64,000 bases of DNA from Kutzneria sp. CA-103260 (GTDB taxonomy: Bacteria; Actinomycetota; Actinomycetes; Mycobacteriales; Pseudonocardiaceae), in assembly GCF_018263855.1 (NCBI RefSeq), contig NZ_CP073318.1, positions 6,634,001 through 6,698,000 on the forward strand, written 5' to 3'. Below, piece after piece: positions 7,306 through 16,322 of the stretch. The position numbers and the translations under genes were made by a program. The notes beneath the pieces were generated by a model that worked only from the letters and a program-made list of their open reading frames with translations, had not been told where the DNA came from and ran no database searches. Within the stretch, counting starts at the first letter, position 1, and each line of letters begins with the position of its first letter.

Positions 7306-9783
7306 TCACAGCTGGACGGCCACTTCCAGGTCGCCGTCGATCTCTCGGTAGCCCAGCTCGCCGATCCGTCCGGCCGCCACCAGGTCGTCGGCGAAGCCCC
7401 GGACCAGCGCCAGCGTGGCGGGATCGGCGGCCAGTTCCACCGCCGCCACGTCGGCTCGCATGGAGAGCTTGGCGGTGGACTTGGCCTTGCGCACGGCGGC
7501 GATGGCAGCGGAGGCGAGGTCCAACGCCTTCACGTCGCCGGGCGAGCCGAGGGCGGCTGGCCACGGGGCGAGGTGCACGGAACCGTCCTGCCACCAGGAC
7601 CACACCTCCTCCGTCACGTACGGCAGGTACGGCGCGAACAGCCGCAGCAGCGTGGACAACCCGGTGCGCAGGGCGACCCGGGCGGAGCCGGCGCCCTCCA
7701 GGCCGTACGCCCGTTCCTTGACGAGTTCGAGGTAGTCGTCGCAGAACGTCCAGAAGAACCGCTCGACCCGCTCCAGCGCGGCGGTGTGCTCGAAGTCGGC
7801 CAGGGCCCGCGTCGCATCGTCCACAACGGACGACAGGGCGGTGATCATGGCCTGGTCCAACGGATGCGTGACACTGTCCGAAGTGGACGGCTCGTCGAAG
7901 GACAGCGCGAACCGGCTGGCGTTGAGCAGCTTGGTGGCCAGCCGCCGGCCGATCTTCATCTGCTTGGGGTCGAACGCGGTGTCGGTGCCGGGCCGCCCGT
8001 TGGCGGCCCAGTACCGCACGCCGTCGGAGCCGTGCTCGGTGAGCAGGTCGTCGGGCGTCACCACCGCGCCCTTGGACTTGGACATCTTCTTCCGGTCGGG
8101 ATCGAGGATCCAGCCGGAGATCACCGCGTCCGACCACGGCAGCTCGTCCAGCTCCTGCTCCGAGCGCAGCACCGAGTAGAACAGCCAGGTCCGGATGATC
8201 TCGTGGCTCTGCGGCCGCAGGTCCATCGGATACGTCAGCGAGAACAGCTCCGGGTCCTGCTCCCAGCCGGACACGATCAGCGGCGACATCGACGAGGTCA
8301 TCCACGTGTCCATGATGTCCGGGTCACCGACGAAGCCGTCGGGCACGCCGCGCTGCGACTCGTCGTAGCCGGGCGGGACCTGGCTGGACGGATCCACCGG
8401 CAGGGCGTCCTCGCCGGGCAGAATCGGCTCCTCGTAACGAGGTTCGCCGTTGGCGTCCAGCGGATACCAGACCGGGAACGGCACGCCGAAGAAGCGCTGC
8501 CGGCTGACCAGCCAGTCCGAGTTGAGGCCCTTGGCCCAGTCGTCGTACCGGTTGCGCATCCAGGCCGGATGCCACCGCAGCTCGGATCCCCTACGCAGCA
8601 ACGCATCCCGGTGCTCCAGGCTGCGCACGAACCACTGCCGGCTGGAGACGATCTCCAGCGGCTTGTCGCCTTTCTCGTAGAAGTTGACCGGGCGGGTCGT
8701 CGGCCGCGGCTCCCCGATCAGGTCGCCGGATTCCCGCAGCAACTCGACGATCCGCTTGCGGGCGCTGAACGAGGTCAGCCCCGCGAGCTCGTCGTAGGGC
8801 GCGGCCGGCACGCCCACCGGCGGCTCCGGCAGGAACCGTCCGTCGCGGCCGATCACTGTGCGGGTGGGCAACTTCAGCTCACGCCACCAGCGCACGTCGG
8901 TCAGATCGCCGAAGGTGCAACACATCGCGATGCCAGCTCCGCGCTCCGGCTCGGCGTCCGGGTGCGTCAGGACCGGAACTTCCATGCCGAACAAGGGAGA
9001 GCGCACGGTAGTGCCGACCAGGTGCCGGTACCGCTCGTCGTCGGGATGGGCGATCAGCGCGACACAGGCCGGCAGCAGCTCCGGCCGAGTGGTCTCGATC
9101 TCCACCGGGCCGAAGGAAATCCGGTGCCACGCGCCGGCGTGATCACGCGCTTCCAGTTCGGCCTGCGCCACCGCGGTCTGGAACGTGACGTCCCACAGCG
9201 ACGGCGCTTCCGACTGGTACGCCTGGTTTTCCGCGAGCAGCCGCAGAAAACCCTGCTGCGCCACACGTTGCGCATGGGTGCCGATGGTCGTGTACGTCAG
9301 CGACCAGTCCACGGACAGCCCGAGCCGACGCCACAACGCCTCGAACGCCTTCTCGTCCTCGACGGTCATCCGGTGGCACAGCTCGACAAAGTTCCGGCGC
9401 GAGATGCCGACCTGCTGCTTGCCAGTGGTCTCCGCCGGCACGTAGTCCGGGTCGTAGGGCAGCGACGGGTCGCAGCGCACGCCGTAGCGCAGCTGCACGC
9501 GGCGCTCGGTGGGCAGCCCGTTGTCGTCGAAACCCATCGGGTAGAACACGTGCTTGCCGCGCATGCGCTGGAACCGGGCTACGACGTCGGTGTGGGTGTA
9601 GCTGAAGACGTGGCCTACGTGCAGCGACCCGCTCACCGTCGGCGGCGGCGTGTCGATGGAAAACACCTCAGCACGGGAATCGGGCCGGTGGAAGCGGAAC
9701 GTCTCGTCCGCGGCCCACCGGCCCGACCACTTGTCCTCGATGCCCTCCATCGACGGGCGCTGCGGAATTCCGTCACCCGTCAT
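7306..9783 (-). CDS. valyl-tRNA synthetase paralogue, archaeal/Rickettsia-like type
   Basis: An 825-residue class I synthetase that attaches valine to tRNA-Val. It has the HIGH-type motif (SGSLHVGH, near residue 50), KKMSKSKG, and an editing domain reading TTRPELLPACVALIAHPDDE with GAGIAMCCTFGD. That editing signature matches the archaeal and Rickettsia class of ValRS, not the usual bacterial one. It has no C-terminal coiled coil: the end folds as an anticodon-binding region and stops at DLEVAVQL. It starts 7 bases after the stop of the canonical valS, so the two are co-transcribed. Functional redundancy or a resistant second copy are both possible. Confidence 0.9.
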   Translation of the reverse strand: MTGDGIPQRPSMEGIEDKWSGRWAADETFRFHRPDSRAEVFSIDTPPPTVSGSLHVGHVFSYTHTDVVARFQRMRGKHVFYPMGFDDNGLPTERRVQLRYGVRCDPSLPYDPDYVPAETTGKQQVGISRRNFVELCHRMTVEDEKAFEALWRRLGLSVDWSLTYTTIGTHAQRVAQQGFLRLLAENQAYQSEAPSLWDVTFQTAVAQAELEARDHAGAWHRISFGPVEIETTRPELLPACVALIAHPDDERYRHLVGTTVRSPLFGMEVPVLTHPDAEPERGAGIAMCCTFGDLTDVRWWRELKLPTRTVIGRDGRFLPEPPVGVPAAPYDELAGLTSFSARKRIVELLRESGDLIGEPRPTTRPVNFYEKGDKPLEIVSSRQWFVRSLEHRDALLRRGSELRWHPAWMRNRYDDWAKGLNSDWLVSRQRFFGVPFPVWYPLDANGEPRYEEPILPGEDALPVDPSSQVPPGYDESQRGVPDGFVGDPDIMDTWMTSSMSPLIVSGWEQDPELFSLTYPMDLRPQSHEIIRTWLFYSVLRSEQELDELPWSDAVISGWILDPDRKKMSKSKGAVVTPDDLLTEHGSDGVRYWAANGRPGTDTAFDPKQMKIGRRLATKLLNASRFALSFDEPSTSDSVTHPLDQAMITALSSVVDDATRALADFEHTAALERVERFFWTFCDDYLELVKERAYGLEGAGSARVALRTGLSTLLRLFAPYLPYVTEEVWSWWQDGSVHLAPWPAALGSPGDVKALDLASAAIAAVRKAKSTAKLSMRADVAAVELAADPATLALVRGFADDLVAAGRIGELGYREIDGDLEVAVQL

Positions 9784-9790
9784 GGAGAAA

Positions 9791-12412
9791 TCACCCTTCC
9801 GGCAGTGCGTCCAAACGCGCGGTGACCCGCGCGATGTCGGCGACGGCAGCCTCCCGGCGCGCCTTGATCTTGTCCACGACCTGCGCCGGGGCCTTGTCGA
9901 CGAAGGCCTGATTGTTCAGCTTGCCGTCGCACTGGGCCAGTTCTTTTTGCGCCGCGGCCAGGTCCTTGGCCAGCCGCTTGCGCTCGGCGGCCACGTCGAT
10001 CGTGCCCGAGGTGTCCAGCTCGACCAGCACGCCACCGACCTCCAGCGAGGCGCTGGCGGCGAAGCCGTCGGCCGGGTCCTCCAGGCGGGCGATGGTCCGG
10101 ATCGAGGCCAGCTGGCCGGCGATGTCGGCTTCGTCCACACCGGACAGTCGGGCCGGCACCTTCTGGCCCGGCTTGAGGCCCTGGTCGGCGCGGAACCGCC
10201 GGACCTCGGTGACCAGCCGCTGCACGGTGTCGATGCGCCGCGCGGCAACGGAATCGGCCTCAGCGCCGGAGGCCGTCGGCCAGTCGGCGATCATCAGCGA
10301 CTCGCCGCCGGTCAGCTCGGTCCACAGCGTCTCGGTGATGAACGGGATCACCGGGTGCAGCAGGCGCAGCAGCGTGTCCAGCACGTGCCCGAGCACCGCC
10401 CGGGTCGCCTCGGCCCGCTCGCCGCCCTCGGCGATCTGCACCTTGGCCAGCTCCAGGTACCAGTCGCAGTACTCGTCCCAGGTGAAGTGGTAGAGCGCCT
10501 CGCACAACTTGGCGAACTCGTAGCGCTCGAACAGTTCGTCCACTTCGGACACGACCTGGTCGGCGCGGTCCAGGATCCACCGGTCGGCGTCGGTCAGCCG
10601 GTCCCGGGCCGGCACCGGCACGGCCGTGGTCGCGCCGTTGAGCAGCGCGAACCGGCTGGCGTTCCACAGCTTCGTGCAGAAGTTGCGGGAGCCGCCGGCC
10701 CACTCCTCGGCCAGCGCCATGTCGGCACCCGGGTTGGCCCCGCGGGCCAGGGTGAACCGGGCCGCGTCGGCGCCGTAGGCGTCCAGCCACTTCAGCGGGT
10801 CGATCACGTTGCCGCGGGACTTGGACATCTTCTTGCCGTTGGCGTCGCGGATCAGGCCGTGCAGGTACACGTGGTCGAACGGCTGCGCGCCGTCCATCGC
10901 GTACAGGCCGAACATCATCATCCGGGCGACCCAGAAGAACAGGATGTCGTAGCCGGTGGACAGCACCGTGGTCGGATAGAACTTGGCCAGGTCGGCGGTC
11001 CGCTCCGGCCAGCCCAGCGTGGACATCGGCCACAGGCCCGAGGAGAACCAGGTGTCCAGCACGTCCTCGTCCTGGTGCCAGCCCTCGCCGGTCGGCGGCT
11101 GCTCGTCCGGGCCGACGCACACGACCTCGCCGTCCGGGCCGTACCAGACCGGGATCCGGTGGCCCCACCACAGCTGCCGCGAGATGCACCAGTCGTGCAG
11201 GTTGTCGACCCAGTCGAAGTACCGCTTGGCCAGCTCCGGCGGATGGACCGTGGTGCGGCCGTCGCGCACGGCGTCGCCGGCCGCCTTGGCCAGCGGCCCG
11301 ACGTTGACGAACCACTGCAGCGACAGCCGCGGCTCGACCACCGTGTCGCAGCGCGAGCAGTGGCCGACCGAGTGCAGGTACGGCCGCTTCTCCGCGACGA
11401 TCCGGCCCAGCTCGCGCAGCGCCGCCACCACCGCGGGCCGCGCCTCGAACCGGTCCAGCCCCTCGAACGGGCCGGCGGTGGTGATCACGCCGCGGGCGTC
11501 CATCACCGTCAGGGACGGCAGCGAGTGCCGCTGGCCGATCTCGAAGTCGTTCGGGTCGTGGGCCGGCGTCACCTTCACCGCGCCGGTGCCGAACGACGGG
11601 TCCACGTGCTCGTCGGCCACGACCGGGATGCGGCGGCCGGTCAGCGGCAGCTCCACCTCGGTGCCGACCAGGTGCTTGTAGCGCTCGTCGTCCGGGTGCA
11701 CCGCGACCGCGGTATCGCCCAGCATGGTCTCGGCCCGGGTCGTCGCCACCACGATCGAGGCGGCGCCGTCGCCGTAGCGGATCGAGACCAGCTCGCCCTC
11801 GTCCTCGGAGTGCTCCACCTCGATGTCCGACAGCGCCGTCAGGCAGCGCGGGCACCAGTTGATGATCCGCTCGGCCCGGTAGGCCAGGCCGTCGTCGAAC
11901 AGCTTCTTGAACATGGTCTGCACGGCCCGCGACAGCGGCTCGTCCATGGTGAAGCGCTCGCGGCTCCAGTCCACGCTGTCGCCCAGCCGGCGCATCTGGT
12001 CCAGGATCTTGCCGCCGTACTCGGTCTTCCACTCCCAGACCCGCTCGACGAACTTCTCGCGGCCCAGGTCGTGCCGGGACAGGCCCTCGCCGGCCAGCTG
12101 CCGCTCCACCACGTTCTGGGTGGCGATGCCGGCGTGGTCCATGCCCGGCAGCCACAGGGCCTCGTAGCCCTGCATGCGGCGGCGGCGGGTCAGCGCGTCC
12201 ATCACGGTGTGGTTGAGGGCGTGGCCCATGTGCAGGCTGCCGGTGACGTTGGGCGGCGGCAGCACGATGCAGAACGGCGGCTTGTCGCTGGCCGGGTCCG
12301 CGGCGAAGTAGCCGCTGTCTACCCACCGCTGGTACAGCCCCTGCTCTACCTCCGCCGGATTCCAGGCGGTCGGGAGATCGGTGGTGTACTGCTGCGGAAG
12401 GGTCTCGGTCAC
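9791..12412 (-). CDS. valS: valyl-tRNA synthetase, bacterial type
   Basis: An 873-residue canonical ValRS. It shows PPPNVTGSLHMGHALNHT (HIGH motif), the editing segment VATTRAETMLGDTAVAVHPD, KKMSKSRGNVIDPLKW and the C-terminal coiled-coil arm (about 65 residues from DVAAERKRLAKDLAAAQKEL) that grips tRNA. The position next to folC is the usual actinobacterial one. The GTG start has no Shine-Dalgarno sequence; a TAGACT -10 six bases upstream (12419-12424) implies a leaderless transcript that probably continues into the second synthetase. Confidence 0.97.
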   Translation of the reverse strand: MTETLPQQYTTDLPTAWNPAEVEQGLYQRWVDSGYFAADPASDKPPFCIVLPPPNVTGSLHMGHALNHTVMDALTRRRRMQGYEALWLPGMDHAGIATQNVVERQLAGEGLSRHDLGREKFVERVWEWKTEYGGKILDQMRRLGDSVDWSRERFTMDEPLSRAVQTMFKKLFDDGLAYRAERIINWCPRCLTALSDIEVEHSEDEGELVSIRYGDGAASIVVATTRAETMLGDTAVAVHPDDERYKHLVGTEVELPLTGRRIPVVADEHVDPSFGTGAVKVTPAHDPNDFEIGQRHSLPSLTVMDARGVITTAGPFEGLDRFEARPAVVAALRELGRIVAEKRPYLHSVGHCSRCDTVVEPRLSLQWFVNVGPLAKAAGDAVRDGRTTVHPPELAKRYFDWVDNLHDWCISRQLWWGHRIPVWYGPDGEVVCVGPDEQPPTGEGWHQDEDVLDTWFSSGLWPMSTLGWPERTADLAKFYPTTVLSTGYDILFFWVARMMMFGLYAMDGAQPFDHVYLHGLIRDANGKKMSKSRGNVIDPLKWLDAYGADAARFTLARGANPGADMALAEEWAGGSRNFCTKLWNASRFALLNGATTAVPVPARDRLTDADRWILDRADQVVSEVDELFERYEFAKLCEALYHFTWDEYCDWYLELAKVQIAEGGERAEATRAVLGHVLDTLLRLLHPVIPFITETLWTELTGGESLMIADWPTASGAEADSVAARRIDTVQRLVTEVRRFRADQGLKPGQKVPARLSGVDEADIAGQLASIRTIARLEDPADGFAASASLEVGGVLVELDTSGTIDVAAERKRLAKDLAAAQKELAQCDGKLNNQAFVDKAPAQVVDKIKARREAAVADIARVTARLDALPEG

Positions 12413-12418
12413 GCGAAG

Positions 12419-12424
12419 AGTCTA
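12419..12424 (-). promoter_or_regulatory. -10 element of valS, leaderless type
   Basis: Read on the minus strand, TAGACT is followed by six bases (CTTCGC) and then the GTG start. This spacing puts the transcription start at the initiation codon. The same arrangement, including the following CTT, precedes the AbrB antitoxin gene at 5458-5463. Confidence 0.6.
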
Positions 12425-12498
12425 CGGAGCCCCGAGCGCACCCAACCAATGGGTGACATGCCGGTTGTTAGAGTGCTCGCGCCGAAACGGGGGGAACC

Positions 12499-13407
12499 GT
12501 GGACGACATCGAGAACCATCCCGATCTGACCGACCAGAAATGGCTGCGCGGGGCCGAGAGACGGGCCCGCCGGGCCGCTCGCCGCGCCCGGCGCCGACCC
12601 GGCCCGCGGTGGAGCCGGCTGGTCATTCCCGGGGTGCTGGTCCTGTTCTGCGGCGCGCTGATCGTGTTCTACCGGGTCGGCACGGTGCAGCTGCCGGAGT
12701 CGGCGCCCACCACCGGCGCGGCCCCCACCAGCGCCCATCCCGACCCGACCAGCGCCGAGGCCACCGGGCACGTCGACCTGACCCGGCCGTTCGCCACCAC
12801 GCCGGCCGCCGACTGGCCGACCGAGGTCCCGGTGCCGATCGCCAAAGCGACCGGTCGGTTCAGCGCCGCCCAGGTCGACGCCGCCTATCGCGCCGTGCAG
12901 AAGACCACCACCGAGGCCCGGCTGGATCCCGAGGTCACCGTCCGCCACGACAACGGCCCGTACCTGGCGACGCTGACGCCCGGCGTCAAGCTGCCCGACC
13001 CCGGCAGCCGGATCACCAAGATCGCCGACGGCTACCAGCTGCTGCCGGTGCCGCCCCGGGTGTCCGGCGGCATGACCAGCTCCGTCGACGAGCACGGCGA
13101 CCTGGTCGTGCACGCCAACTTCGTCTACGCCTACGCGTTCCAGCCGCCCGCGCACCTGGCCCCCTCGACCCCGTGGGACATCGTGTCCGTGATCCACGAG
13201 AACGCCGACTACGCGATCGTCGACGGCAAGCCGTGGCCGTCGACCGAGAAGTCGTACTTCTACTCGATCAACTGCGACCTGACGCTGCAGCAGGGGCTGC
13301 TGGCCCCGCAGTACTCCGGCCGCGGCGGCGCGGCGCCCGACGCCGAGCCCCCGCAGGCCTACTACGACCCCAAGCACACGGTGGACATCCCCAAGGTCGG
13401 CTGCTGA
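12499..13407 (+). CDS. membrane-anchored protein, unknown function
   Basis: A 302-residue protein with a strongly basic cytoplasmic head (about 12 Arg between residues 17 and 38), one membrane helix (LVIPGVLVLFCGALIVFYRV, about residues 40-59), a Pro/Thr/Ala linker and an extracytoplasmic domain of about 210 residues. No motif was recognised. A Cys pair at the C-terminal end (NCDLTLQ and the final residue) may form a disulfide. The GTG start follows GGGGGGAA. It is divergent from valS and lies 41 bases before the molybdoenzyme gene on the same strand. Confidence 0.7.
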   Translation: MDDIENHPDLTDQKWLRGAERRARRAARRARRRPGPRWSRLVIPGVLVLFCGALIVFYRVGTVQLPESAPTTGAAPTSAHPDPTSAEATGHVDLTRPFATTPAADWPTEVPVPIAKATGRFSAAQVDAAYRAVQKTTTEARLDPEVTVRHDNGPYLATLTPGVKLPDPGSRITKIADGYQLLPVPPRVSGGMTSSVDEHGDLVVHANFVYAYAFQPPAHLAPSTPWDIVSVIHENADYAIVDGKPWPSTEKSYFYSINCDLTLQQGLLAPQYSGRGGAAPDAEPPQAYYDPKHTVDIPKVGC

Positions 13408-13448
13408 CCCGCCTGGCCTCTCGTTACCCGCGGGCGGACAATGGAGGC

Positions 13449-15749
13449 ATGACGCGCAGGCCTCCGCAGCAGGACGTCGACGAGAGCAAGATCAAGGTCG
13501 GCGAGCCGAAAACGTACGCGGCCGGGGTGAAGGGCGTGCTGGTGTCGCTCCAGCACGGCTGGGACCAGATGGGCGCGACCCGCAGCGTGCGCACCCTGCG
13601 CCTGCTCAACCAGCGGGAGGGCTTCGACTGTCCGGGCTGCGCGTGGCCGGAGGCCCAGGGGCACCGCAAGATGGCCGAGTTCTGCGAGAACGGGGCCAAG
13701 GCGGTCGCCGAGGAGGCCACCACCCGGCGGGTCCAGCCGGAGTTCTTCGTCGAGCACTCCGTCGCCGAGCTGGCCGAGAAGACCGACTACTGGCTGGGCC
13801 AGCAGGGCCGGCTGACCCACCCGATGGTGCTGCGCGAGGGCGCCAGCCACTACGAGCCGATCTCCTGGGGCAACGCGTTCGAGCTGGTCGCCAGCAAGCT
13901 GCGGGGCCTGGCCGACCCCAACGAGGCGATCTTCTACACCTCCGGCCGCACCAGCAACGAGGCCGCCTTCAGCTACCAACTGCTGGCCCGCGCGCTGGGC
14001 ACCAACAACCTGCCGGACTGCTCCAACATGTGCCACGAGTCGTCCGGCTCGGCGCTGGTGCAGACCATCGGCATCGGCAAGGGCTCGGTCAGCCTGGCCG
14101 ATGTCACCAATGCCGACCTGCTGCTGGTCGTCGGCCAGAACCCCGGCACCAACCACCCGCGGATGCTGTCCGCGCTGGAGGAGGCCAAGGGCAACGGCGC
14201 CACCATCGTCGCCGTCAATCCGCTGCCCGAGGCCGGCCTGATGCGGTTCAAGAACCCGCAGAACGTGCGTGGCGTGGTCGGCCAGGGCACTCCGCTGGCC
14301 GACGAGTTCTGCCAGATCCGGCTCGGCGGCGACCTGGCCTTCTTCCGCGCGCTAGGACACCTCGTGCTGGCCGCCGAGGACGCCGCCCCGGGCACGGTCC
14401 TGGACCGGGAGTTCATCGAGTCGTCCACGCACGGCTTCGAGGAGTGGGCCGCCGACATCCGTCAGCTGGACTGGGACGAGGTCGACGCCGCCACCGGCCT
14501 GTCGCGGGAGCAGATCGCTCACGTGGCCCGACTTCTGGTGGAGTCCAAGCGGACCATCATCTGCTGGGCCATGGGCCTGACCCAGCACAAGCAGTCCGTG
14601 CCGACCATCCGCGAGCTCGTCAACGTTCTGTTGCTGCGCGGCATGATCGGCAAGCCCGGGGCCGGCGTGTGCCCCGTTCGCGGCCACTCCAACGTGCAGG
14701 GCGACCGCACCATGGGCATCTACGAGAAGCCCGCCGAGAAGTTTCTGTCCGCTTTGGACACCGAGTTCGGCATCACCTCGCCGCGGGCCCACGGCTACGA
14801 CACCGTCGAGGCCATCGAGGCCATGCGGGACGGCAAGGCCAAGGTTTTCTTCGCCGTCGGCGGCAACTTCGTGTCCGCCACGCCCGACACCGAGGTCACC
14901 ATGCGGGCCCTGCGGTCCATGGACCTCACCGTGCACGTGTCCACCAAGCTCAACATGTCGCACGTCGTTCCCGGCAAGATGGCCCTGATCCTGCCCACCC
15001 TCGGCCGCACCGAACGCGACGAGCAGGCCGGCGGCACCCAGTTCGTCACCGTCGAGGACTCCATGTCCTGCGTGCACCGCTCCCGCGGCCGTCTCGCCCC
15101 CGCCAGTTCCTCGCTGCTGTCCGAGGTCGCCATCGTCTCCCGGCTCGCCCGGGCCGTCTTCGGCGACGACCACGTCGTGCCGTGGGCCTCCTTCGAGGCC
15201 GACTACAACGTCGTCCGCGACCACATTTCCCGTGTCGTGCCTGGATGTTCCGACTACAACACCCGGGTCCGCCAGCCCGACGGCTTCATCCTGCCGCACC
15301 CGCCCCGGGATACCCGGTCCTTCCCCACCACCACCGGCAAGGCCAACTTCACCGTCAACCCCGTGCAGCTCATCCAGGTGCCCGCCGGCCGTCTCATCCT
15401 GCAGACCCTGCGCAGCCACGACCAGTACAACACCACCATCTACGGCCTCGACGACCGCTACCGTGGTGTCCACGACGGTCGCCGGGTCGTGTTCGTCAAC
15501 CCCGCCGACCTCTCCTCCCTCGGCATCACCGACGGCTCCATGGTCGACATGATCAGCGAATGGCCCTCCCCCTCCGGCGTCGTCGAACGCCGCGTCAAGC
15601 TCTTCCGCGTCATCGCCTACCCCACCGCCCCCGGCTGCGCCGCCGCCTACTTCCCCGAGGCCAACGCCCTGGTGCCGCTGGAGTCCACCGCCGAGACGTC
15701 CAACACCCCCACCTCCAAGGCCGTCATCATCCGCCTCGAACGCAGCTGA
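13449..15749 (+). CDS. FdhF/YdeP-like molybdopterin oxidoreductase
   Basis: A 766-residue molybdopterin-dependent enzyme related to the catalytic subunit of formate dehydrogenases, of the YdeP-like branch (the TIGR01701 type of alpha subunit). It has a short CPGC motif near the N-terminus (FDCPGCAWPE), the cofactor-binding segments YTSGRTSNEAAF, LVVGQNPGTNHPRM and CPVRGHSNVQGDRT, and a C-terminal molybdopterin-dinucleotide domain (RSHDQYNTTIYG). The usual four-Cys Fe-S motif is not evident at the N-terminus. The OFA transporter and fdhD genes nearby suggest a formate-related role, but the true substrate is uncertain. The ATG follows GGAGG; a strong terminator lies 20 bases after the stop. Confidence 0.9.
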   Translation: MTRRPPQQDVDESKIKVGEPKTYAAGVKGVLVSLQHGWDQMGATRSVRTLRLLNQREGFDCPGCAWPEAQGHRKMAEFCENGAKAVAEEATTRRVQPEFFVEHSVAELAEKTDYWLGQQGRLTHPMVLREGASHYEPISWGNAFELVASKLRGLADPNEAIFYTSGRTSNEAAFSYQLLARALGTNNLPDCSNMCHESSGSALVQTIGIGKGSVSLADVTNADLLLVVGQNPGTNHPRMLSALEEAKGNGATIVAVNPLPEAGLMRFKNPQNVRGVVGQGTPLADEFCQIRLGGDLAFFRALGHLVLAAEDAAPGTVLDREFIESSTHGFEEWAADIRQLDWDEVDAATGLSREQIAHVARLLVESKRTIICWAMGLTQHKQSVPTIRELVNVLLLRGMIGKPGAGVCPVRGHSNVQGDRTMGIYEKPAEKFLSALDTEFGITSPRAHGYDTVEAIEAMRDGKAKVFFAVGGNFVSATPDTEVTMRALRSMDLTVHVSTKLNMSHVVPGKMALILPTLGRTERDEQAGGTQFVTVEDSMSCVHRSRGRLAPASSSLLSEVAIVSRLARAVFGDDHVVPWASFEADYNVVRDHISRVVPGCSDYNTRVRQPDGFILPHPPRDTRSFPTTTGKANFTVNPVQLIQVPAGRLILQTLRSHDQYNTTIYGLDDRYRGVHDGRRVVFVNPADLSSLGITDGSMVDMISEWPSPSGVVERRVKLFRVIAYPTAPGCAAAYFPEANALVPLESTAETSNTPTSKAVIIRLERS

Positions 15750-15768
15750 CCCCAGCCCTGGATGTTCG

Positions 15769-15806
15769 CGCCGCGCTGACTCTTTTCCCGGTCAGCGCGG
15801 CGTTTT
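15769..15806 (+). terminator. Rho-independent terminator of the molybdoenzyme gene
   Basis: A perfect 12-bp stem (CGCCGCGCTGAC at 15769-15780 with GTCAGCGCGGCG at 15791-15802) and a 10-base loop, followed directly by TTTT. Confidence 0.9.
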
Positions 15807-16160
15807 CTGTCTCCCGCGACCCTTCGCCCTGATCTCCAACCACCGTTTTCCGTCCACTCTTCCCTTCTGCCCCCTGCATCGCTTTTTTCCTATGCCTCCA
15901 GGTTTCTCTTCCAGCCTCTACTCCCCTTCCCCTGCGACCCCGTTCCCCTTCCCTTCCAGTCCCTCTTCCCTTCCCCTGCGGCCCTACTTCGTTTCCCTTC
16001 CAGCCCTTGCTTCACCTTCCGCTCCGACACCGCTTCCCGTCTCTCCCAACCCACGCTCCACCTTCCGCCCCTTCCCTCCCTCCGATCTCCCTGTCCTGCC
16101 CTCCGCCTCACCTTCCCCTTTCCGCCCCTTCACCTCTCCCCCGTCCGTCGTCCGTCCTCA
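15807..16160. repeat. gene-free pyrimidine-rich tract with a degenerate 44-bp repeat
   Basis: This stretch of about 350 bases has no convincing gene. The plus strand is overwhelmingly C and T. Within it a degenerate repeat with a 44-base period is visible: CCTTCCCCTGCG occurs at 15925 and 15969, and TTCCCTTCCAG at 15949 and 15993. It separates the molybdoenzyme terminator from the terminator of the OFA transporter pair. The strand asymmetry could allow unusual DNA structure such as a triplex; function unknown. Confidence 0.7.
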
Positions 16161-16167
16161 ACAGACA

Positions 16168-16201
16168 AAAGGGCCGGGGCGTTCGCACGCCCCGGCCCTT
16201 T
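16168..16201. terminator. terminator hairpin of the OFA transporter operon
   Basis: A perfect 15-bp stem (AAAGGGCCGGGGCGT with its complement) around a TCGC loop. A and T runs flank both sides, so it could work in either direction; it lies just after the small-subunit stop codon on the minus strand. Confidence 0.85.
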
Positions 16202-16214
16202 CCGTTTTCCGTTG

Positions 16215-16322
16215 TCAGCTCTGGAAGAGCTGCACCACCTTGACGAACAGCTGGTACAGGCCGTAGGCGAAGGGCAGCCCGACCCACAGCCAGGCGATCA
16301 CCATGAGCGTGCTGCGGTTCAC
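16215..16322 (-). CDS. MFS transporter small subunit (35 residues)
   Basis: A 35-residue single-helix membrane protein (MNRSTLMVIAWLWVGLPFAY then GLYQLFVKVVQLFQS). Its GTG overlaps the stop of the OFA-type transporter by four bases (GTGA), so translation is coupled. Small membrane peptides of this kind sit after oxalate/formate-antiporter-type MFS genes in many genomes and are regarded as accessory subunits. The coupling and the following terminator support a real gene. Its biochemical role is not established. Confidence 0.85.
   Translation of the reverse strand: MNRSTLMVIAWLWVGLPFAYGLYQLFVKVVQLFQS

Noticed and set aside
12413..12498. T-box riboswitch upstream of valS
   Set aside because: The -10 lies six bases before the start, leaving no leader; no T-box sequence is seen.
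7120..12529. Reading frames of 900 or more codons antisense to the two valyl-tRNA synthetases
   Set aside because: Both sense frames match ValRS throughout; the antisense frames are low-complexity His/Gln/Arg/Val text.
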